Shown here: positions 14,821 through 18,223 of the stretch, one piece after another | Layout of the letters: every line of letters starts with the position of its first letter | Numbering within the stretch: position 1 is the stretch's first letter | DNA from: Candidatus Kaiserbacteria bacterium | GTDB lineage: Bacteria > Patescibacteriota > Minisyncoccia > Phycocordibacterales > UBA12088 | Assembly (NCBI GenBank): GCA_007116405.1 | Contig: SKIN01000033.1 | Span: 1 to 18,223, forward strand | Direction of reading: 5' to 3' | Length of the DNA: 18,223 bases | The notes under the pieces: generated by a model | Database searches by the model: none | Seen by the model: only the letters and a program-made list of their open reading frames with translations | Told to the model about the DNA's origin: nothing | Translations under genes and position numbers: made by a program

Positions 14821-15357
14821 ATGAAAGAGATAGTCCAAGTTGGCCATGACGTATTGCGGAGACGCGCGGATACGGTACCGGTGGCGGATATCACCGGATC
14901 CGACATCAAGCGCATCATCGCAGATATGAAGGAGGCCCTCGACGCGGAGCCTGACGGCGCCGCACTCGCTGCTCCGCAAATAGGAGTGCCGCTTCGTATA
15001 TTCATCATATCTGAACGTGTATTCGGTCGCGATAGTGACCATCCTGATTCAACCAAGGACCCGCATTTCGTGTTCATCAACCCCACCATCATCAAGCGGT
15101 CGCGACGCAAGCGTGTGGTCGACGAAGGCTGTCTTTCCGTGCGTGGTCGATACGGTAACATCGAACGACACACGAATGTGACCGTCGAGGCCTATGACGA
15201 GCTCGGACGAAAGTTTGTCCGAGGTGCGGGTGGGCTCCTTGCGCAAGCATTTCAGCATGAGACCGATCACCTCGAAGGCACCCTCTTTATTGATGGTGCG
15301 AATGAGACATGGGAGATCGATGTACCAAACCGTCCCCGCATATCCCCTGATGCATGA
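14821..15357 (+). CDS. def: Peptide deformylase
   Basis: This 178-residue metalloenzyme removes the formyl group from the N-terminal methionine of new proteins at the ribosome exit. All three family motifs are present: GAALAAPQIG (46-55; the usual G-x-G-LAAPQ has Ala in place of its second Gly), EGCLSV (102-107) with ligand Cys104, and QHETDHLEG (145-153) with ligands His146 and His150 and catalytic Glu147. Length is typical. ATG 14821 gives MKEIVQVGHDVLR, the usual opening; the longer in-frame reading from 14692 lies inside priA. Its TGA stop overlaps the ATG of fmt (ATGA), so the two are translationally coupled. They form a functional pair: Fmt adds the formyl group and Def removes it. Confidence 0.96.
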   Translation: MKEIVQVGHDVLRRRADTVPVADITGSDIKRIIADMKEALDAEPDGAALAAPQIGVPLRIFIISERVFGRDSDHPDSTKDPHFVFINPTIIKRSRRKRVVDEGCLSVRGRYGNIERHTNVTVEAYDELGRKFVRGAGGLLAQAFQHETDHLEGTLFIDGANETWEIDVPNRPRISPDA

Positions 15358-16223
15358 CCCGTTCTACGCCTACGATCGCCTTTTTTGGGACACCGGAACT
15401 CGCGGTGTGGGTACTCGAGGAACTCGAGCGAGCCGGTATTCGCCCCGCGCTTGTCGTCACGGCTCCTGACCGACGGGCTGGTAGAGGGCTCACCCTCTCC
15501 CCTCCACCTACCAAGGTGTGGGCTGATGCTCATGATGTAGCCGTGCTCCAGACGGCGTCATTGAAGGACCGCGCTGCTGTGCCGGAACTTGCGAATACGG
15601 AATGGGACCTTTTCATCGTCGCCGCGTACAACATCATCTTGCCCGAGTGGGTTCTTGCTCTGCCTCAGCGTGGGGTACTCAATGTGCACCCATCACTCCT
15701 GCCGAAGCTGCGGGGTCCCTCGCCGGTCCGCTCAGCGATACTCCGCGACGAACGTGACGCGGTGGGCGTGACAGTGATCGCACTCGACAAAGAGGTGGAC
15801 CACGGCCCTATCGTGGCACAGGCCACAGTGGACCTCCCGGAGTGGCCGGTGCGTGGCCGCCTCCTTGATGAGATACTCTTTCGTGAAGGTGGTAGATTGC
15901 TCGCCGAAGTGGTTCCTCTATGGCAGAAGGGTGAGATACCCCCCGAGGAGCAAGACCACAGCCTTGCCACGCACACGACCCGGTTCAAAAAAGAAGACGG
16001 CGAACTCGATCTCTTCGGTGACCCGTACCACACCTACCTGCAGTACTGTGCTATGGATGGCTGGCCCGGAACATTCTTCTTTGTCGATGACCAAGGGAAG
16101 CGAGTTCGCATTAAAGTGGGCGAAGCGTCATTCAAAGACGGCGTGTTCTCCATTGAGACTGTTATACCGGAGGGCAAGAAAGAAACGCCCTGGGAAGCCG
16201 TGCGTACGCGCTACGGGATGTAA
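15354..16223 (+). CDS. fmt: Methionyl-tRNA formyltransferase
   Basis: This 289-residue enzyme formylates initiator Met-tRNA using 10-formyl-tetrahydrofolate. The N-terminal Rossmann-like domain starts IAFFGTPELAVWVLEEL (8-24). The catalytic set is Asn110 and His112 in LNVHPSLLPKLRGPSPV and Asp149 in KEVDHGPI. The C-terminal OB-like domain (about 205-289) is shorter than in E. coli (315 residues overall). The start codon overlaps the def stop by 4 bases. The gene ends 20 bases before the convergent hpf gene, and I see no good terminator there. Confidence 0.96.
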   Translation: MTRSTPTIAFFGTPELAVWVLEELERAGIRPALVVTAPDRRAGRGLTLSPPPTKVWADAHDVAVLQTASLKDRAAVPELANTEWDLFIVAAYNIILPEWVLALPQRGVLNVHPSLLPKLRGPSPVRSAILRDERDAVGVTVIALDKEVDHGPIVAQATVDLPEWPVRGRLLDEILFREGGRLLAEVVPLWQKGEIPPEEQDHSLATHTTRFKKEDGELDLFGDPYHTYLQYCAMDGWPGTFFFVDDQGKRVRIKVGEASFKDGVFSIETVIPEGKKETPWEAVRTRYGM

Positions 16224-16243
16224 CGTAATGTACGGTGTTGCTG

Positions 16244-16606
16244 TTATGCGTCACCCTGTGTCATCGCCTTGATCTGTTGGGCTCCCTTCATGAACTTGTG
16301 CTGTCGCTTATGCTTGTCGACTCGGAGAGACTGCAGGATGTCGTCTTTCACCTTGTCGATACCCTTTTCATGGGTCTTCTCAAACTTGGATGATCGGTAT
16401 ATCTTTCCTGCGACTTCAAGGGTGACTTCAGCGTAGCACACGTCTCCCTTCTGGTGGTGCGTATCCTTTTTGAATTCGATATCACACACACTTGCTTCCA
16501 ACTCCTCTTCGTTGATGAGTTTTCCGAAAGCGTCAACCTTTGCCATTGCATAATCACGCAACGTGTCATCCGGTTCCATGTCGGTGAACTTGATGTTTAT
16601 CTTCAT
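16244..16606 (-). CDS. hpf: Ribosome hibernation factor, HPF/RaiA (S30AE) family, short form
   Basis: This 120-residue protein has the S30AE beta-alpha-beta fold: MKINIKFTDMEPDDTLRDYA, a helix AKVDAFGKLI, then CDIEFKKD and CYAEVTLEVAGKIYRSS, and a second helix HEKGIDKVKDDILQSLR followed by a basic tail, KHKRQHKFMKG. Proteins of this family bind the decoding centre of idle ribosomes and stabilise 70S or 100S particles. The C-terminal dimerisation domain of long HPF is absent, so it is closer to short HPF or YfiA. It is the last gene of a minus-strand run after the PEBP protein and glutaredoxin, 27 bases from the latter, which suggests a stress or stationary-phase unit. Confidence 0.9.
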   Translation of the reverse strand: MKINIKFTDMEPDDTLRDYAMAKVDAFGKLINEEELEASVCDIEFKKDTHHQKGDVCYAEVTLEVAGKIYRSSKFEKTHEKGIDKVKDDILQSLRVDKHKRQHKFMKGAQQIKAMTQGDA

Positions 16607-16633
16607 ACTCGTGTTGGTTAATGATAAAGCTGG

Positions 16634-16891
16634 TCAATTGTCGTTACCAGGGCCTTTGCCGTAGTGCTCACTAATGTAGGCAATGATATCGTCGGACTCA
16701 TACATATGCACATCACGGTCTGTGTCGACCAAGAACGGCACTTGCAGGTTTCCCCCGAGCGTTAGCACCGTGTCCCTGAACTCCGGGTTCGTGGCGACGT
16801 CTCGGATCTCGTGAGGAATACCCCCACCGTCCAAGTAGGCCTCAACCTTTCGGCAGTACGGGCATTGGGGGGATGTGTAGAGCTGTAGCAT
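16634..16891 (-). CDS. Glutaredoxin-like thiol reductase
   Basis: This 85-residue single-domain protein has a thioredoxin fold with active site Cys10-Pro-Tyr-Cys13, the cis-proline loop QVPFLVDTD (about 50-58) and the C-terminal ESDDIIAYI. These are classic glutaredoxin features for reducing disulfides or glutathionylated proteins in the cytoplasm. No glutathione pathway gene is in the window, so the physiological reductant is unclear. The start at 16891 is 12 bases after the stop of the PEBP gene, and hpf follows 27 bases downstream, so all three probably share one transcript. Confidence 0.92.
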   Translation of the reverse strand: MLQLYTSPQCPYCRKVEAYLDGGGIPHEIRDVATNPEFRDTVLTLGGNLQVPFLVDTDRDVHMYESDDIIAYISEHYGKGPGNDN

Positions 16892-16903
16892 GGGATCGTT
16901 TGA

Positions 16904-17461
16904 TTATGGTGTAACAGGTCGTTCGTAATGCCCCATCAGGGTTGTTGACTCTATGACATGGCCTTCCATGGCACTAAGGACATCGCTCTTTGTCGACCCC
17001 TCGGGGAGTGTAAGCATGGTATCAAGGGCAAACACCTTAAAGAGGTAGCGATGGGAACCGCTCGGCGGGCACGGTCCTCGGTATCCGAGCGTACCCCACG
17101 AGTTCATACCCGGAACACCGTCACCCACATCCCCCTCCCCGATGCGTTCAAGGTCACCGGGGATGTTGAACTGTACCCAGTGGTCCCAGACACCACCCGG
17201 CGCGTCGGGGTCCTCGACGATGATGGCGAGGGACACGGTGCCATCAGGTATGCGGTCTATTGCAAGCGGTGGCGAAGTGTCCTCACCATCGCAGGTGTAT
17301 TTCATCGGCATGATCGCTTCATGCTCAAAGGCGGGTGAGCGGACGAGCATGTCGGTGTTCTCGGTCATAGTCTTTTGTGTTCCATGGTCGAGAAGGTAGA
17401 TAAAGATACCTGCGACGAGCAGAAGGCCGAGGCCCTGCAACGTCCATGCTACCTTCTCCAT
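16904..17461 (-). CDS. Membrane-anchored PEBP-family protein (YbhB/YbcL, Raf kinase inhibitor-like)
   Basis: With ATG 17461 the protein has 185 residues. Residues 4-24 are a hydrophobic signal anchor (WTLQGLGLLLVAGIFIYLL), which puts the domain outside the membrane. The PEBP domain shows YTCDGEDTSPPLAI, the ligand-pocket signature IIVEDPDAPGGVWDHWVQFN, then GTLGYRGPCPPSGSHRYLFKVFALD, the family's hallmark (split here: GTLGYRGPCPPSG and HRYLFKVFALD). Bacterial members bind small anionic ligands and their role is poorly known. Longer in-frame starts at 17476 (GTG) and 17467 overlap or abut the -10 box, so 17461 is preferred. Glutaredoxin and hpf follow closely. Confident on family, open on function. 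Confidence 0.88.
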   Translation of the reverse strand: MEKVAWTLQGLGLLLVAGIFIYLLDHGTQKTMTENTDMLVRSPAFEHEAIMPMKYTCDGEDTSPPLAIDRIPDGTVSLAIIVEDPDAPGGVWDHWVQFNIPGDLERIGEGDVGDGVPGMNSWGTLGYRGPCPPSGSHRYLFKVFALDTMLTLPEGSTKSDVLSAMEGHVIESTTLMGHYERPVTP

Positions 17462-17467
17462 ACCCAT

Positions 17468-17473
17468 AGTATA
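17468..17473 (-). promoter_or_regulatory. -10 box for the PEBP-glutaredoxin-hpf operon
   Basis: TATACT on the minus strand ends 6 bases before ATG 17461, so the expected transcription start falls on the start codon. It lies in the 62-base gap after the AlkD-like gene. Confidence 0.6.
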
Positions 17474-17523
17474 CACTCGTTTACACGAGCTTCATACGTG
17501 CAAGAATGTGGCGTGCGTGAGCG

Positions 17524-18222
17524 CTACGAACGGCGCTTGAGTAGGGGGTATACTTTCGAAAAATGGCTCAGCTCTGCAGGCTGGTTCCGCATGCCGTGGC
17601 GTATCACCCAAGCGGTGTGCGGGGATATCTCCTTTGAACACCAAGACAACACCAGACTCCTAGCCCTCTCGGGATCCTCCTTCATAAGGTCATTTACGTT
17701 GTTGCCCACACTTTTTTGCACGAAACGCTCCGGGTCGGAGTGTAACGCATTCAGGATGGTCGTGTATCCGCCAAAGTGTATTAGGGCGACCGTGCTTTTG
17801 CGTGCCCACGGGAGGCGCATACGCACACCTTCGCTTGCAAGCCGTCGTACGTGCACACTCGGGTCCCTGCTCCACACGAGCATCATGCGGAGGGTTTCCT
17901 GCGGATGCGCCTCAAGGAGTGGTCGAATCGCAAACTCCCCGGTAAAGCGTTGCGTGAGTTCGTAGATGAACTCCCTGCTCTTTTCCCTGTCCTCGAGCGC
18001 GTGTCGTTCCATGTACCGGCTTATCGGCCATAGCCACCAGCCGTGCGTGAACATGCCCGTGCTTGTTTCGAGCTTCGGTCCGAGTATGCGTGTGAAGGTG
18101 CGCAGGTTCTTCGCATGATCGTCTCCCAGAGTTGCCTCAAGTGCGTCCGCAAAGATATCTTGCCGCTCAAAGAAACCCGCATCGTCGATACGAGTCCTGA
18201 CGGCATGGACGAATGCGTTCAC
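17524..18222 (-). CDS. AlkD-like DNA alkylation repair protein (HEAT-repeat; 5' end may lie outside the window)
   Basis: The visible 232 residues are all-helical HEAT-like repeats. The strongest signature is FTGEFAIRPLL (93-103), VWSRDPSVHVRRLASEG (116-132), RMRLPWA (134-140) and KSVGNNVNDLMKEDPE (170-185), characteristic of the AlkD-related DNA alkylation repair family. AlkD removes alkylated purines without base flipping, using a Trp/Asp pair and Arg residues; Trp117, Asp120 and Arg126-127 are candidates here, though the exact match to B. cereus AlkD is not certain. Many relatives are annotated only by fold and may not be glycosylases. The frame opens with GTG at the very edge (18222), so the true start could be there or further upstream. 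It ends in TAG 63 bases before the PEBP start. Confidence 0.85.
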   Translation of the reverse strand: MNAFVHAVRTRIDDAGFFERQDIFADALEATLGDDHAKNLRTFTRILGPKLETSTGMFTHGWWLWPISRYMERHALEDREKSREFIYELTQRFTGEFAIRPLLEAHPQETLRMMLVWSRDPSVHVRRLASEGVRMRLPWARKSTVALIHFGGYTTILNALHSDPERFVQKSVGNNVNDLMKEDPERARSLVLSWCSKEISPHTAWVIRHGMRNQPAELSHFSKVYPLLKRRS

Positions 18223-18223
18223 A

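Noticed and set aside
1..18223. CRISPR array, tRNA or rRNA gene, insertion sequence, prophage or toxin-antitoxin module
   Set aside because: No spaced direct repeats, cloverleaf or T-arm pattern, transposase motif or terminal inverted repeats were noticed on reading; the window is filled by chromosomal genes. A tRNA/CRISPR scan could confirm this.
1..18223. Recoded UGA (Gracilibacteria/SR1-type genetic code)
   Set aside because: Def and the antiporter end at UGA at normal family lengths, and no gene needs UGA read as an amino acid.

Overview
The window looks like a compact chromosome segment from a Patescibacteria (CPR) bacterium, most likely a Parcubacteria lineage of the Kaiserbacteria type. 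This placement is inferred from protein character; no 16S gene is present. The signs are tiny intergenic gaps, G+C in the mid-50s percent by eye, almost no Shine-Dalgarno sequences, -10 boxes placed directly in front of start codons, a degenerate PriA, and a soluble VirD4-like ATPase with no conjugation genes around it. UGA is used as a stop (def, antiporter), so this is not the recoded Gracilibacteria/SR1 code.

Left part (1-3386): on the minus strand, a membrane-anchored protein with an Ada/sunset-like metal-binding domain is followed by an alpha/beta hydrolase carrying an N-terminal DUF454/PGPGW-like membrane segment; the hydrolase runs off the left edge. Next come bL27 (+), a perfect bidirectional terminator, and the minus-strand pair S41 C-terminal protease and bL9.

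Middle (3484-11497): a CorA-family transporter with an altered signature motif (+), cysteinyl-tRNA synthetase (+), a terminator shared with a convergent CPA1 cation/proton antiporter (-), a 923-residue VirD4/TraG-like ATPase (-), MreB (-), and an unannotated 31-codon membrane ORF (-) that has its own promoter and terminator.

Right part (11498-18223): a MurA-family enzyme (+), then the classic priA-def-fmt order (+) in which PriA keeps its zinc cluster but has lost its ATPase motifs. These converge on a minus-strand operon of PEBP/YbhB protein, glutaredoxin and ribosome hibernation factor, behind a partial AlkD-like HEAT-repeat protein at the right edge.

Functionally this is mostly housekeeping: translation (bL27, bL9, CysRS, Def, Fmt, HPF), envelope and shape (MreB, MurA, CtpA-type protease) and ion transport (CorA-like, antiporter). 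I see no CRISPR array, transposon, prophage, tRNA or rRNA, and no gap longer than 300 bases without a gene. The points most worth checking are the near-universal leaderless promoter layout, the small promoter-ORF-terminator unit beside mreB, the ATPase-dead PriA, and the CorA homologue with SMR in place of GMN.
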